A stretch of DNA of 64,000 bases from Lentibacillus amyloliquefaciens (GTDB lineage: Bacteria > Bacillota > Bacilli > Bacillales > Amphibacillaceae). Position numbers and translations under genes: made by a program. Within the stretch, counting starts at the first letter, position 1. Each line of letters opens with the position of its first letter. The stretch lies in NCBI RefSeq assembly GCF_001307805.1, contig NZ_CP013862.1:1116001-1180000 (forward strand), in the 5' to 3' direction. Positions 20,990 to 30,096 of this stretch are shown piece by piece. Under the pieces are notes generated by a model, which did not search any database, was not told the origin of the DNA, and saw nothing but the letters and a program-made list of their open reading frames with translations.

Positions 20990-21259
20990 TTGGCAAACAT
21001 TAAATCAGCAATTAAGCGTGTTGAAATCAACCAGAAGAAACGGACGCATAATATCAAATTCAAATCAGACATGCGCACCCAAATCAAACGGTTGGAAAAA
21101 ATGATCGACCAAAATGATGCTGAAGGCGCAAATGCTGCTCTTCCGGCTACATTTAAAAAGATTGACAAAGCTGTGCAAAAAGGCGGTATCCACAAAAATA
21201 CCGGCAACCGCGAAAAATCACGTTTAGCTCAAAAAATTAACGAATTACAGAGCGCGTAA
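20990..21259 (+). CDS. rpsT: 30S ribosomal protein bS20
   Basis: 89 residues, basic and helical, as usual for bS20, which binds 16S rRNA early in 30S assembly. The family pattern NIKSAIKRVEINQKKR opens the protein. The start codon is TTG, preceded by a strong GGAGGTGA at 20977-20984. TTG starts on rpsT occur in other bacteria and can tune expression. It is a single-gene transcript with its own promoter and terminator, convergent with holA. Confidence 0.97.
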   Translation: MANIKSAIKRVEINQKKRTHNIKFKSDMRTQIKRLEKMIDQNDAEGANAALPATFKKIDKAVQKGGIHKNTGNREKSRLAQKINELQSA

Positions 21260-21261
21260 CG

Positions 21262-21294
21262 AAAAAAACGATCCCATTACAGGATCGTTTTTTT
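21262..21294. terminator. Bidirectional terminator between rpsT and holA
   Basis: AAAAAAACGATCC pairs with GGATCGTTTTTTT across a seven-base loop, with U tracts on both strands. Confidence 0.9.
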
Positions 21295-21303
21295 CATATG
21301 CTG

Positions 21304-22329
21304 CTACTGCACAAGATCGTATAACAATAGTTCAAATGCAAGTCCTTTTTCCATTTTTCCTTGCTTGATGATGGTGTCTGTTTGGGTTAATTTCTCAATG
21401 ATATGCTTCAGTCGATCAGCCGTAAATTTACTTTCACGCTGTGCTGCCATTTTTATCACAAACGGATGGGCACCGATTTGTTTTTGCATTTGAAATTGGC
21501 TGTATCCTTTCCGGGACAGCAATTTCACACTTAAAATTGTTCGAAACTGAAAAGCAAGCAATGCTATCAGCGCTATCGGTTCCTCATTCATTTTTTCCAA
21601 ATCCTTATAAATCGAAATCGCCTCATGCAGCTTCCGATTTATAACAGCATCAACAAGTTTTAAAGAGGAATTGGTTTCAGTATGTGAAATCAGTTTATCA
21701 GCAATGTCTTTTGTCACAACCCCATTTTCGCCGACATATGAGGCAAGCTTTGCCAACTCATTCTGTACTTGATACAGATTCGTCGACAATTCCGATTCCA
21801 GCATATCATAAACATCATCCTCAATCGTTACCTTCATGCTGCCTGCAAGGTTTTTAATCCAGTTTTTCAATTCATAGTCTTTAATCGGGTTGCATTCGGC
21901 TGTTATACTATGCTGTTTCATTGCTTTACTGACTTTTTTTCGTTCATCGATTTTTTCATAATATGCTGTGAATACGAGCACTGTGTAATCGGCAGGCTGA
22001 TTTATGTATTGAATCAGAATATCAAGGTTATGCTCAAACGGCAACTTATCAGGTTTCCCTTTTAAAAACGAAGGATTATTGGCAATGATCAATTTTGTTC
22101 CCCCGAAAAAAGGAAACGTTTCGGCATCGTTGATAACCTCTTGGACCGGGGTCTCTTCCAAATCATATACGGACAGATTCTCCTCGGTTTCCTCACCCAA
22201 TACTGCTTTTGTTATATGTTTTGTTATATTTTGTATAAAATAGGATTCCGTTCCGTATAATAAGTATACGGGTGCAATCTGTTTTTGCTTTACCTCGTGC
22301 AATACCTTCTCGTACATCATCCAGTTCAC
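21304..22329 (-). CDS. holA: DNA polymerase III delta subunit (clamp loader)
   Basis: 341 residues, known as yqeN in B. subtilis. It is the clamp-loader subunit that opens the beta sliding clamp. The N-terminal beta-binding region has the family sequence APVYLLYGTESYFI. An AAA+-like second domain (TKLIIANNPSFLKGK) and a helical collar domain (LLAFQFRTILSVKLL) follow. There is no working P-loop, as expected for delta. It is convergent with rpsT. Confidence 0.94.
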   Translation of the reverse strand: MNWMMYEKVLHEVKQKQIAPVYLLYGTESYFIQNITKHITKAVLGEETEENLSVYDLEETPVQEVINDAETFPFFGGTKLIIANNPSFLKGKPDKLPFEHNLDILIQYINQPADYTVLVFTAYYEKIDERKKVSKAMKQHSITAECNPIKDYELKNWIKNLAGSMKVTIEDDVYDMLESELSTNLYQVQNELAKLASYVGENGVVTKDIADKLISHTETNSSLKLVDAVINRKLHEAISIYKDLEKMNEEPIALIALLAFQFRTILSVKLLSRKGYSQFQMQKQIGAHPFVIKMAAQRESKFTADRLKHIIEKLTQTDTIIKQGKMEKGLAFELLLYDLVQ

Positions 22330-22686
22330 TCCAATGAAACGATATAATTAATCGTAAATCGTATCCATCGGAATCGCAAGTACTATTTTTTATAATTATT
22401 TTTAAAGGCTTTATTCAGACGGGTTTAATTCTTATAAATCCTGCGCTTGATCTTGTGTGTCTTAAAAGGAGAGGGAAATGACCCATTTCCCTCCAGATCT
22501 ATATAAACGCTTAAAATTCAGCCCTAGGAACTGATTTTTAAACGATGTTTGTACTTATAGCGTAACCCTTACAGCAAAAAACTATAGTTGTTAACTCTTT
22601 CTAGTCGGGAGTCTAATTTTCATCAGTCAACAGTGGATTTTTTTATGTATTTATTTTATACTGGGAACTATATAGGAGGGGTAAAA
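22330..22686. other. Intergenic region between holA and yqzM
   Basis: There is no convincing gene in these 357 bases. They must hold the divergent promoters of holA and yqzM. A ten-pair hairpin at 22471-22493 (GAGGGAAATG-ACC-CATTTCCCTC) covers an AAGGAG site and an ATG that opens a frame of 18 codons (22478-22534). I treat this as probably accidental. Confidence 0.5.
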
Positions 22687-22821
22687 GTGAACGATTTCGA
22701 AAATGACGTACAATCAAAAAATAACGATGTAGTTGATTCCATTAAAGGTTTTGGATTTGCTTTTATTTTCTTTGTAGTGATTTTTGCTATTGGTGCAATC
22801 ATCAACGTTGTCGGCTCCTGA
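22687..22821 (+). CDS. yqzM: YqzM family small membrane protein
   Basis: 44 residues, the same length as B. subtilis YqzM. A short acidic N-terminus (NDFENDVQSKNNDVVDS) is followed by one membrane helix (GFAFIFFVVIFAIGAIINVV). The GTG start has an AGGAGGGG site seven bases upstream. The longer open frame upstream is rejected for lack of such a site. It is convergent with comEC, as in B. subtilis. Its function is unknown. Confidence 0.88.
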   Translation: MNDFENDVQSKNNDVVDSIKGFGFAFIFFVVIFAIGAIINVVGS

Positions 22822-22933
22822 TTACTAACCTCGCTAATTTTCTGAAAAAATCGGCTGCCGCTTCATTTCTCCAGAGCTCAGAGGCCGGGAGTCAAATTTC
22901 AAAAAAACGGCGAGTTAACCCATTTCATTATTA

Positions 22934-22961
22934 AAAAGAGACTGTTTCTACAGTCTCTTTT
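22934..22961. terminator. Bidirectional terminator between yqzM and comEC
   Basis: AAAAGAGACTG pairs with CAGTCTCTTTT across a six-base loop, with A/T tracts on both sides. It serves both converging genes. Confidence 0.85.
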
Positions 22962-22978
22962 CGTTTTCTCTATACAGC

Positions 22979-25255
22979 CTATGGCAGATATGTGATAAAC
23001 GTTCCTTCCGTTCCTTTAAACACATATTGAACAGCCCCGCTCTCATCAGTTCTGAGAATTGCAGCACCAGCCTCGTCGAGTGATTGGATAACATCGCTGT
23101 GCGGATGCCCGTATCTATTGTTTTTACCAGCCGAAATAATACCGTATTCTGGCTGGATTTTCTCTAAAAACATTGCATCAGTCGATGTATTACTGCCATG
23201 ATGTGCCACTTTCAGTACATCAGCAGTCAACCCGGGAACTGTTTTAAGGATGGCTTTCTCAGTTCGAGTTCCGATATCCCCGGTTAGCAACCACTTTTTA
23301 CCGCCGATTTCCGTATGCAGGACAAGCGAATTCTCATTACTGCCCCCATAATCCTCAGCAGGTGATAAGATATGAAACATTTGCCCTCCGACTGTTATTG
23401 CATCGTCAGGATCCGTTCTGACAACGGTTGTGCCGTTATCAGTTAAACCTTGAGCCAAGGGTTGTGTGAACGTGTAATAGGTGCTTACAAATACATTTTT
23501 AATTGGCATATCCTCAATCAGATATAATAAACTTCCCATATGATCAGTATCATCATGAGAAATAAAAACAGCATCAATTTGTGAAATACCCCGGGAATAT
23601 AGATACGGTCTGATGATTTGCTTATAGACTTTGTCAGATGGTTCGAATTCGTCAAAATTCATTTCTGCTCCAGCGTCAACTAAAATCACGCCTTTCCGGT
23701 AAGGTAATTCAATGACAATGGCATCTCCCTGCCCAACGTCAAGAGCGGTCACATAGCCAATCGGCGAAAAATACGGTCTTAAAACAGACAGTATGATTAA
23801 TGCCGTCAGAAAACAGCCATATTTAAAAGCTTGCCGCATTTCTTCAAGCTCCAATTTTTTCATCATTATCAAAAACAGCCCATAATATAGAGCAGCACCT
23901 GCTAAGGGAAAAGAACCAATCACCCAAGGGAGAAAAAGTGTCTGATCTATAAATTCGAGAGCGGTGATGACGAATTCATGCACAATAAGAAAAAACTGAT
24001 CAGTAAATGCAGCCATCGGACCTGCAACCGGTGCAAGCAGCAAAATTAAGAACATACACGGAATAACAAACAACGAGAAGTAAGGGACGATGATAAGATT
24101 TACTAAAATTGAGAGCGGTTGGAATGTAAAGAAGTATTCAACCTGCAGAGGCAAAATCATCATTTGTGAAACAAAACTGATGTTGAGAACTGTGAAGAAG
24201 GAAATGTTCGTTTTTGCAAACCAATTTTTGGACAAAAGCAGTCCCAGCGTTACACAAAACGATAATTGAAATCCTATGTGATAAATTATAAGGGGATTCG
24301 TTAAAATCAAAAGCAGAAACACAATGCTGATGACATCCGTAACACTGAACTTCCAATTCAATTTTCCGGCAATCATAAACAACAGAACCATCATACTTGC
24401 CCGCATAACTGAGGGTTCGCCGCCTGCAAGCACCGCGTATAGGGGCAAAAAGAAAATAATCACCCATTGCGCTTTTTCTTTCGTCAGGATGTTCAATTTT
24501 ACAAGCAGAAAATAAAGCAGTCCAACGACTAGACCAACATGCAAACCGGAAATAGCCATGAGATGTGTCAAATTCCAGCGCTGAAACAATTCGGTGACGC
24601 TATCATCCATTTCCGTATCATCACCAAGGATAAGCGCATTTACCCATGCGGACGTTTCGGAGCTGACGTTTTGCTGTACATATTCAAGCAGATCGCTCCG
24701 CAGCTGATAAATGTGATTCATAGGTGAGGAACCGGTGCAATCAATTTTCTCCAGCGAATCAATGATAATCTGGTGCGTCATTCCCTGTGATAGCAAATAA
24801 TCCTGATAATCAAATTGCCCGGGGTTTCGGGCCGAATCAGGCAGCTCGGGTTTGCCGGAAACCGTGCATACAGCACCATACTTCAGGTTATGCTCCCCGT
24901 CATTATCCGCTTTGAAGTGAACAATCATAAACCTTTCATCAGAAGCCTCCACTGAAAACTCAAAAGCAATTCTGGACGCCGTTTCGGTTACCGGACTGGA
25001 GATTTCACCAGCAAATGCTGATTCTGTGGATGTGAAAGATGCGTCATCTGAGGGTTTTTCCAATTCGGGGATGTACATGTAAGCGGAAATGGAGAAGGTT
25101 AAGGAAGCAAGTATAACGATTGCTCTTAACCTTTGTTTGAAGTACAGATACAAAATCCAGAATGAAAAGACAATGATGAACCATTTGGAAGCGAAAATCA
25201 CGGCTAAAAAACTTGCCGTAACACCTAATGCCGGAAAGTGCCAATAACCCTTCAT
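22979..25255 (-). CDS. comEC: DNA internalisation channel protein ComEC
   Basis: 758 residues, close to the B. subtilis length. ComEC forms the membrane channel that takes single-stranded DNA into the cytoplasm. Two N-terminal membrane helices flank an OB-fold region. The polytopic competence domain follows (HLMAISGLHVGLVVGLLY), then a C-terminal metallo-beta-lactamase domain, probably the nuclease, with the metal motif SHDDTDHMGS and a later VAHHGSNTST. It starts ten bases after comEB. The gene looks intact, so DNA uptake may be functional. Confidence 0.95.
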   Translation of the reverse strand: MKGYWHFPALGVTASFLAVIFASKWFIIVFSFWILYLYFKQRLRAIVILASLTFSISAYMYIPELEKPSDDASFTSTESAFAGEISSPVTETASRIAFEFSVEASDERFMIVHFKADNDGEHNLKYGAVCTVSGKPELPDSARNPGQFDYQDYLLSQGMTHQIIIDSLEKIDCTGSSPMNHIYQLRSDLLEYVQQNVSSETSAWVNALILGDDTEMDDSVTELFQRWNLTHLMAISGLHVGLVVGLLYFLLVKLNILTKEKAQWVIIFFLPLYAVLAGGEPSVMRASMMVLLFMIAGKLNWKFSVTDVISIVFLLLILTNPLIIYHIGFQLSFCVTLGLLLSKNWFAKTNISFFTVLNISFVSQMMILPLQVEYFFTFQPLSILVNLIIVPYFSLFVIPCMFLILLLAPVAGPMAAFTDQFFLIVHEFVITALEFIDQTLFLPWVIGSFPLAGAALYYGLFLIMMKKLELEEMRQAFKYGCFLTALIILSVLRPYFSPIGYVTALDVGQGDAIVIELPYRKGVILVDAGAEMNFDEFEPSDKVYKQIIRPYLYSRGISQIDAVFISHDDTDHMGSLLYLIEDMPIKNVFVSTYYTFTQPLAQGLTDNGTTVVRTDPDDAITVGGQMFHILSPAEDYGGSNENSLVLHTEIGGKKWLLTGDIGTRTEKAILKTVPGLTADVLKVAHHGSNTSTDAMFLEKIQPEYGIISAGKNNRYGHPHSDVIQSLDEAGAAILRTDESGAVQYVFKGTEGTFITYLP

Positions 25256-25265
25256 ACCGGCATCC

Positions 25266-25829
25266 TTATAAGTTGAACAATGATTCAGCCTCTGCTTTTA
25301 AGGCATCATATTTGCTCGTATTGTTTGTTTGTGATTTGAGCTCATCCAAAACCTTTCGTATATAGGCTTCTTTTTCCTGAAAGTGATAATCTACAGCCAG
25401 ATCCGTTAATGCTACTTTTTTCGTTTCAATGCCCGCTTCGTTAAACAATTCTACAGCGTAAGGATGATTTCGATAATCTTCCGCATAGTAAAGTGTTTTT
25501 ATCCCGGCTTGTATAATTTGCTTACAGCATTGCAAGCACGGGAAATGTGTAACATAAATTTCAGCACCTTCAGTCGGGACGCCAAACTTTGCACACTGCA
25601 GGAGGGCATTGGCTTCCGCATGTATGGTACGGACACAGTGCCCGTCTATTACATAACAGCCTTCATCGATACAGTGCACACCGCCGGAGACGCTGCCATT
25701 ATAACCACCTGCGATAATCCGTTTTTCCCGGACGATTGTGGCTCCTACCATCAGTCTGGTACAGGTGCTTCGAAGTGCAAGTAAATGACTTTGTGCCATG
25801 AAATATTGATTCCAGGAAATTCGTTCCAT
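25266..25829 (-). CDS. comEB: ComE operon protein 2, dCMP deaminase family
   Basis: 187 residues. It is a zinc-dependent deaminase related to dCMP deaminase. Zinc ligands are visible in HAEANAL (His, with catalytic Glu) and PCLQCCKQ (two Cys). The N-terminal GATIVREKRIIAGGYNGSVSG is the substrate loop. The B. subtilis homologue is not required for transformation although it sits in the comE operon. It lies between comEA and comEC. Confidence 0.93.
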   Translation of the reverse strand: MERISWNQYFMAQSHLLALRSTCTRLMVGATIVREKRIIAGGYNGSVSGGVHCIDEGCYVIDGHCVRTIHAEANALLQCAKFGVPTEGAEIYVTHFPCLQCCKQIIQAGIKTLYYAEDYRNHPYAVELFNEAGIETKKVALTDLAVDYHFQEKEAYIRKVLDELKSQTNNTSKYDALKAEAESLFNL

Positions 25830-25898
25830 AATTGTTTAACCACCTTTGCTACCTCTCATTTTTAGTTTACATTCAGGGTATAAAATCCGTCAATTGCA

Positions 25899-26474
25899 TT
25901 ATGGGATTTGGATGTCGTCTTTAAGTGATTCAAGCGTTTTTTCACCGATGCCGGAAACATCCAGCAAATCTTCTTCAGCTTTAAAAGGGCCATTTTCATC
26001 ACGATACTGAATAATGGCAGCTGCTTTAGAAGGACCGATACCATTTAATTGTTCGATTTCTGATTGTTCTGCATGATTAATGCGCACCTTGTCCTGCCCG
26101 CTCTTTTCAATGACAGATCCGGAAGCTTGACTCCCTGTTTCAGGAATCATGATAATCATCTCATCTTGTACTCTTTGTGCCAGATTGACCATAGTTTGAT
26201 CTGCTCCCTTCGTGAAGCCGCCAGCCATCTGGATGACGTCATTGACACGTGAGCCCGTTTCAATTTCATAAACACCTGGAGCTTCCACTTCACCTTTCAC
26301 ATCGACCATTACCATTTCAGGTGCCACCTGTTCTTCATTCTCCTGCTGTTCTTCAGTGATGTCTTGGGATTTGGAAACAACATTTTCCTTATCATCAGGG
26401 TTAAAAAACAGAAATGCGGCTACAAGCACAGCTATTATTACCGGGAATAGATACTTCTTGAGGGGTTCAAGCAA
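25899..26474 (-). CDS. comEA: DNA receptor ComEA
   Basis: 191 residues. It binds incoming double-stranded DNA at the outer face of the membrane. An N-terminal anchor (YLFPVIIAVLVAAFLFF) is followed by an acidic linker, an SLBB-type domain (VDVKGEVEAPGVYEIETGSRV) and a tandem helix-hairpin-helix DNA-binding domain (INHAEQSEIEQLNGIGPSKA, then DVSGIGEKTLESL). The frame starts at TTG, and the ribosome binding site is not strong. It is the first gene of comEA-comEB-comEC. Confidence 0.94.
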   Translation of the reverse strand: MLEPLKKYLFPVIIAVLVAAFLFFNPDDKENVVSKSQDITEEQQENEEQVAPEMVMVDVKGEVEAPGVYEIETGSRVNDVIQMAGGFTKGADQTMVNLAQRVQDEMIIMIPETGSQASGSVIEKSGQDKVRINHAEQSEIEQLNGIGPSKAAAIIQYRDENGPFKAEEDLLDVSGIGEKTLESLKDDIQIP

Positions 26475-26504
26475 TTTGAGGTCACATCCTTCTGAGGAAT
26501 TCAG

Positions 26505-26753
26505 TTGTTAACAAAGAGGTATGCCAAATTACTGCGGCAGGGGCAGCATAATGAAGTATTAAAAGCAATTTTAGAACAGAGGTACAAGCTTGGTTTTATG
26601 TCAGAAAATATAAATCTGCATCAACTATACTATTCGACATCGATCGGCAAAATCCTTCTAAAAAAAATAAAAGATCGGAAAAAATTATTCCGACCGTTTT
26701 ACCGCAGTTATAAAAAATCTTTCCGCATCCGCTTCAATTTGATGCCCCGGTGA
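26505..26753 (+). CDS. Doubtful 82-codon frame in the place of comER
   Basis: A TTG-started frame with GAGG seven bases upstream, divergent from comEA. B. subtilis has comER in this position and direction, but I see no similarity to a pyrroline-5-carboxylate reductase fold. The product is very basic (KKIKDRKKLFRPFYRSYKKS). The last third runs through the yqeM terminator and antisense to the yqeM 3' end, which argues against a real gene. The region mainly has to hold the comEA promoter. Confidence 0.15.
   Translation: MLTKRYAKLLRQGQHNEVLKAILEQRYKLGFMSENINLHQLYYSTSIGKILLKKIKDRKKLFRPFYRSYKKSFRIRFNLMPR
26660..26695 (-). terminator. Terminator of the yqeG-yqeM operon
   Basis: On the minus strand GGTCGGAA pairs with TTCCGATC across a seven-base loop, followed by TTTTATTTTTTTT. 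The yqeM stop codon lies in the loop. Confidence 0.85.
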
Positions 26754-27440
26754 AAAATCCCCTGCTATATGCTGAACCAAAAACCCGTTTTCATTTAATA
26801 ACCGTTCATAGAATTCGATGGGATACGTCCGCTGATGGTGCAGCTCGTCAAAGCGGGAATACTTGTCCCCCTTTGAAGCGAAAAAAGTTAAATCGTGATA
26901 CATCTCCCCATCGCGCTCACCTTCGAAGCAAAACCATATATAGGAAATATCATCATAAACTTCAGCAAATGTTTCATTCATTAAATTATGCCTGACATGA
27001 TACAGTGAATGGACATCGAAAATAAACAGACCGCCCGGTTTCAATGCGGCTGCTATATTATTAAACACTTTACGCAGATCATCTTCTTCTGTTATATAGT
27101 TCAAAACGTCACAGTAGCTTATCGCCATATCCTGATTTTCAATGCCGGACAATGTCAGAAGGTCCTGCTGCAGCCATTGGATTGGAAGTTTTTCTTTTCC
27201 GGCGCGCTGTTCGGCAAAACTGAGCATGTCACTGGAATAATCAACACCTATCATCTGATAGCCGGACTGTGCAAGCTTTGTGGTAATTTGGCCAGTCCCG
27301 CAGCCTAAATCGATAATTGTATCAACTGACTTTCCGGTCTCTCTGATCATCTTCTCGGTATAATCATGCCATTTATCATAAGGGGCATCACGCATTAAGA
27401 AATCATAGTAATCAGCCATCTGCTTATAAGCCATATTCAT
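26685..27440 (-). CDS. yqeM: YqeM, class I SAM-dependent methyltransferase
   Basis: 251 residues. Methyltransferase motif I is DLGCGTGQITTKLA, followed by acidic GVDYSSDML and a motif IV-like FIFDVHS. The substrate is unknown. It is the final gene of the yqeG-nadD-rsfS operon. Its ATG overlaps the rsfS stop by one base (TAATG), which suggests translational coupling. The terminator begins inside its last codons. Confidence 0.85.
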   Translation of the reverse strand: MNMAYKQMADYYDFLMRDAPYDKWHDYTEKMIRETGKSVDTIIDLGCGTGQITTKLAQSGYQMIGVDYSSDMLSFAEQRAGKEKLPIQWLQQDLLTLSGIENQDMAISYCDVLNYITEEDDLRKVFNNIAAALKPGGLFIFDVHSLYHVRHNLMNETFAEVYDDISYIWFCFEGERDGEMYHDLTFFASKGDKYSRFDELHHQRTYPIEFYERLLNENGFLVQHIAGDFSPGHQIEADAERFFITAVKRSE

Positions 27441-27796
27441 TACCCATTTTCATTTACTTGAAGCTCTACTTTGGATGCATCGCCCCATAAACGTTCCAGA
27501 TTGTAATAATTGCGTTCGTCTTTATGGAATATATGACAGACAACGTCATCCAGATCAACCAAAATCCAGCGAGCCTGATCAAAACCTTCCATGCGCTTGA
27601 CGTGCACATCCCTCTCACCCATTGTATCCTTTATGCCCCTGGCAATCGCTTGAACCTGTCGTTCATTGCTCCCGTGACAAATGAGAAAATAATCCGCCAT
27701 TAACGATACTTCCTGCATATCCAACGCAACAATGTCTTCTGCTCTTTTATCATCACAAGCTCTTGCAATTGTCTGAACGATTTTCTTACTGTCCAT
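27440..27796 (-). CDS. rsfS: Ribosomal silencing factor RsfS
   Basis: 118 residues from the ATG of MDSKKIVQ. RsfS binds uL14 on the 50S subunit and blocks joining with 30S when nutrients are scarce. The family signature is present: DIVALDMQEVSLMADYFLICHGSNERQVQAIA and the later GFDQARWILVDLDDVVCHIFH region. The start is chosen at a GGAGG spacing of 11. It overlaps the end of yqeK by 11 bases. Confidence 0.94.
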   Translation of the reverse strand: MDSKKIVQTIARACDDKRAEDIVALDMQEVSLMADYFLICHGSNERQVQAIARGIKDTMGERDVHVKRMEGFDQARWILVDLDDVVCHIFHKDERNYYNLERLWGDASKVELQVNENG

Positions 27797-28373
27797 GAAT
27801 GTCATTACCTCCATTTATTCGTAATGTTAAATTATTATATGCGTAAAAGGTATCCGGGTAGACTGTCACATGTTTACCAACAAGAAATTGGATGGTATTT
27901 CTGAGCGTCATCCATGCGGCACGATTTAAATCCGTTTTTGCTGTTTCCCTTACTTCTTCTACGCCAGGGAACGATCTCCCCGGTTCGATATAATCCGCCA
28001 CGAATAAGATTGTCTCAAACTTAGTCATGTCAGCCCGGCCTGTTGTATGATAATGAATGGCGTTCCGTATGTCTGTATCTGTTACACCATGTTCCTCTTT
28101 TATAATGACTGAAGCAACAGGCCCATGCCACAATTCGTGGTGAAAATCGAGCAAGTCATTAGGCATTTCGCTTTCTTCAATAATTTTTTTCATTTTATCA
28201 AGCGGAAAATATTTGGCGTAATCATGCAAAATCGCTGCCAGTCGAATCTTTTCAATATCTTCGTCATACATCTCTGCAAGTTCAGCAGCTGTTTCTCTCA
28301 CTCTAAGTGTGTGGTCAAACCTCGCCTGCTTCAGATGCGGCTTCACAATGCTGATTGCTTTATCTTCCTTCAT
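27786..28373 (-). CDS. yqeK: YqeK, HD-domain Ap4A hydrolase
   Basis: 195 residues. It is an HD-superfamily hydrolase whose family splits diadenosine tetraphosphate symmetrically into two ADP. The metal ligands are visible: RFDHTLRV (His), LHDYAKYF (His-Asp) and HYHTTG. It overlaps nadD by 14 bases upstream and rsfS downstream, so translation of the three genes is linked. The nadD-yqeK pairing is general in Firmicutes. Confidence 0.93.
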   Translation of the reverse strand: MKEDKAISIVKPHLKQARFDHTLRVRETAAELAEMYDEDIEKIRLAAILHDYAKYFPLDKMKKIIEESEMPNDLLDFHHELWHGPVASVIIKEEHGVTDTDIRNAIHYHTTGRADMTKFETILFVADYIEPGRSFPGVEEVRETAKTDLNRAAWMTLRNTIQFLVGKHVTVYPDTFYAYNNLTLRINGGNDIHGQ

Positions 28374-28929
28374 ATAAATGTTTCTCCTTCAAATAAGTCT
28401 CAACAGTCTCAAGCACCATATATTTAATCGATTTATTTTGCGTGAGTCTTTTTTTAATTTCTGTTGATGAAATTTCAATTAGCGGAACGTCCACTTCAGT
28501 TACAGGATATTCACTTTCCAGGGCATATCCTCCCCGCTTAACACCCACAAACGTCAGCATGTCCATCAATTCATCAACATGTTTCCAATGCGGCAGATAT
28601 TCCACCATATCAGCACCAATTATAAAATAAAAGTTAGTGTCAGGATGTTCTTCTTTTAACAGCTTCATTGTATCAAATGTATAGGATTTCCCTAAACGAT
28701 TCACTTCAATTGTCTGTACGCTGAAATAGGGATTTCCTGCTATTGCCCTTTCAGTCATTTCGGCACGATCTGAAGCATCAGCCACAGCATTCTGTTTATG
28801 CGGCGGCTCGTGTGATGGCATAAACCATATTTCATCAAGACTCATAGCGTTTCTAACTTCTTCAGCGATAATTAAATGCCCGATATGCGGCGGATCAAAT
28901 GTGCCTCCCAATATACCTACATGTTTCAT
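28360..28929 (-). CDS. nadD: Nicotinate-nucleotide adenylyltransferase
   Basis: 189 residues from MKHVGILGG. It makes deamido-NAD from nicotinate mononucleotide and ATP. The nucleotidyltransferase motif GGTFDPPHIGH and the C-terminal ISSTEIKKRL are intact. The frame is open 21 codons further up, but AAGGAG lies seven bases before this ATG and the family starts here. It lies 14 bases after the yhbY-like gene. Confidence 0.96.
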   Translation of the reverse strand: MKHVGILGGTFDPPHIGHLIIAEEVRNAMSLDEIWFMPSHEPPHKQNAVADASDRAEMTERAIAGNPYFSVQTIEVNRLGKSYTFDTMKLLKEEHPDTNFYFIIGADMVEYLPHWKHVDELMDMLTFVGVKRGGYALESEYPVTEVDVPLIEISSTEIKKRLTQNKSIKYMVLETVETYLKEKHLYEGR

Positions 28930-28942
28930 GTCCGACTCCTTT

Positions 28943-29233
28943 TTACGGCAGCTGAATATGCTTATTTTCTTCCGATTCTTTATAAAGCACAATTGTATTG
29001 CCTATAACCTGAACTATCTCTGCACCTGTTCCATCAGAAAGCTGTTCGGCAACTGTGTCTTTATCCTCCATGCTATTCTGCAAAATGCTCACTTTCAGCA
29101 GTTCTCTTTTTTCAAGCGCTTCATTAATTTGCTGAACCATATTTTCATTAACGCCGGTTTTGCCTACTTGAAAAATTGGCTTTAAATGATTAGCTTTGGA
29201 TCGCAAATACCGTTTCTGTTTGCCTGTCAGCAT
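28943..29233 (-). CDS. yqeI: YhbY/YqeI family CRM-domain RNA-binding protein
   Basis: 96 residues, a single CRM domain linked to 50S ribosome assembly. The family GxxG loop region QVGKTGVNENMVQQINEAL and the KVSILQNS segment are visible. It starts two bases after aroE. The order is the same as in B. subtilis. Confidence 0.93.
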   Translation of the reverse strand: MLTGKQKRYLRSKANHLKPIFQVGKTGVNENMVQQINEALEKRELLKVSILQNSMEDKDTVAEQLSDGTGAEIVQVIGNTIVLYKESEENKHIQLP

Positions 29234-29235
29234 AA

Positions 29236-30081
29236 TTACCTTCCTTCCAATATAGATTGTAATGGCTGATTTAAATCATCAGCCGGCACTTTTTTTGAGG
29301 TCCAAATTTCAAAGGCATATTGTGCCTGATACAAAAGCATCGTGTGGCCATGATGGACCGATGCGCCGATTCTTGAAGCCTGTTGTAAAAAATGCGTCTC
29401 AATCGGCTGATAAACAATATCACTGACAATACTTCTTCTATCAATCTGTTCTAATGAGATGATGGCATCATTAACGTTCGGCTTCATACCAATATTCGTC
29501 GTCTGGATAATCAAATCATACATCTTGAGATTATTTTCAGCTTCTTTCAATGTCAGAATCGATGTCTTCGCTTTCCCATCACCTAATGAAGCTATGTCTT
29601 CTGCAGATGATTGTGTCCGGTTAGCAATGTCAATTCGTCTGAAACCGGCTTCGGCCAACTCATAAAATATACCACGTGCAGCACCTCCCGCTCCAATTAA
29701 CAATATTCTGCACTGCTTATGTTGAAAGATAGAAGGATGAGCGTGGCCAAGCGCCGTGACATATCCTTTGCCGTCTGTATTATAGCCAACCCATTTTCCA
29801 TTCTGCCAAGCGACTGTATTAACAGCACCAATGGCATGAGCACCATCATCCAAATCATCTAAAAACGGAATAATTTGCTTTTTGTATGGAACTGTTACAT
29901 TAAACCCATCGTAATGATTATTCTTAATTTGCTGCAGCTCATTTTCAAATGATTTCTTTGGATTGATCTCAAGCAGTGCATAGTTGCCTCCTATGTCAGC
30001 TTTTTTTAAAAATTGCTCATGAATCCACGGTGACAGCGAATTTTGAACCGGATAACCAATCAAACCTAATTTATAATGCAT
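29236..30081 (-). CDS. aroE: Shikimate dehydrogenase (NADP+)
   Basis: 281 residues. It reduces 3-dehydroshikimate in the aromatic amino acid pathway. Substrate binding is marked by GYPVQNSLSPWIHE, the catalytic Lys lies in GFNVTVPYKKQI, and the NADP-binding loop is LIGAGGAARGIFYEL. Asp is expected in the NTDGKGY region. The gene is complete and sits between yqeH and yqeI. Confidence 0.96.
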   Translation of the reverse strand: MHYKLGLIGYPVQNSLSPWIHEQFLKKADIGGNYALLEINPKKSFENELQQIKNNHYDGFNVTVPYKKQIIPFLDDLDDGAHAIGAVNTVAWQNGKWVGYNTDGKGYVTALGHAHPSIFQHKQCRILLIGAGGAARGIFYELAEAGFRRIDIANRTQSSAEDIASLGDGKAKTSILTLKEAENNLKMYDLIIQTTNIGMKPNVNDAIISLEQIDRRSIVSDIVYQPIETHFLQQASRIGASVHHGHTMLLYQAQYAFEIWTSKKVPADDLNQPLQSILEGR

Positions 30082-30096
30082 ATTGACATTCCCCCT

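Noticed and set aside
26505..26753. The short frame as a degraded comER
   Set aside because: No Rossmann glycine motif or other reductase feature can be seen, and a third of it is antisense to yqeM.
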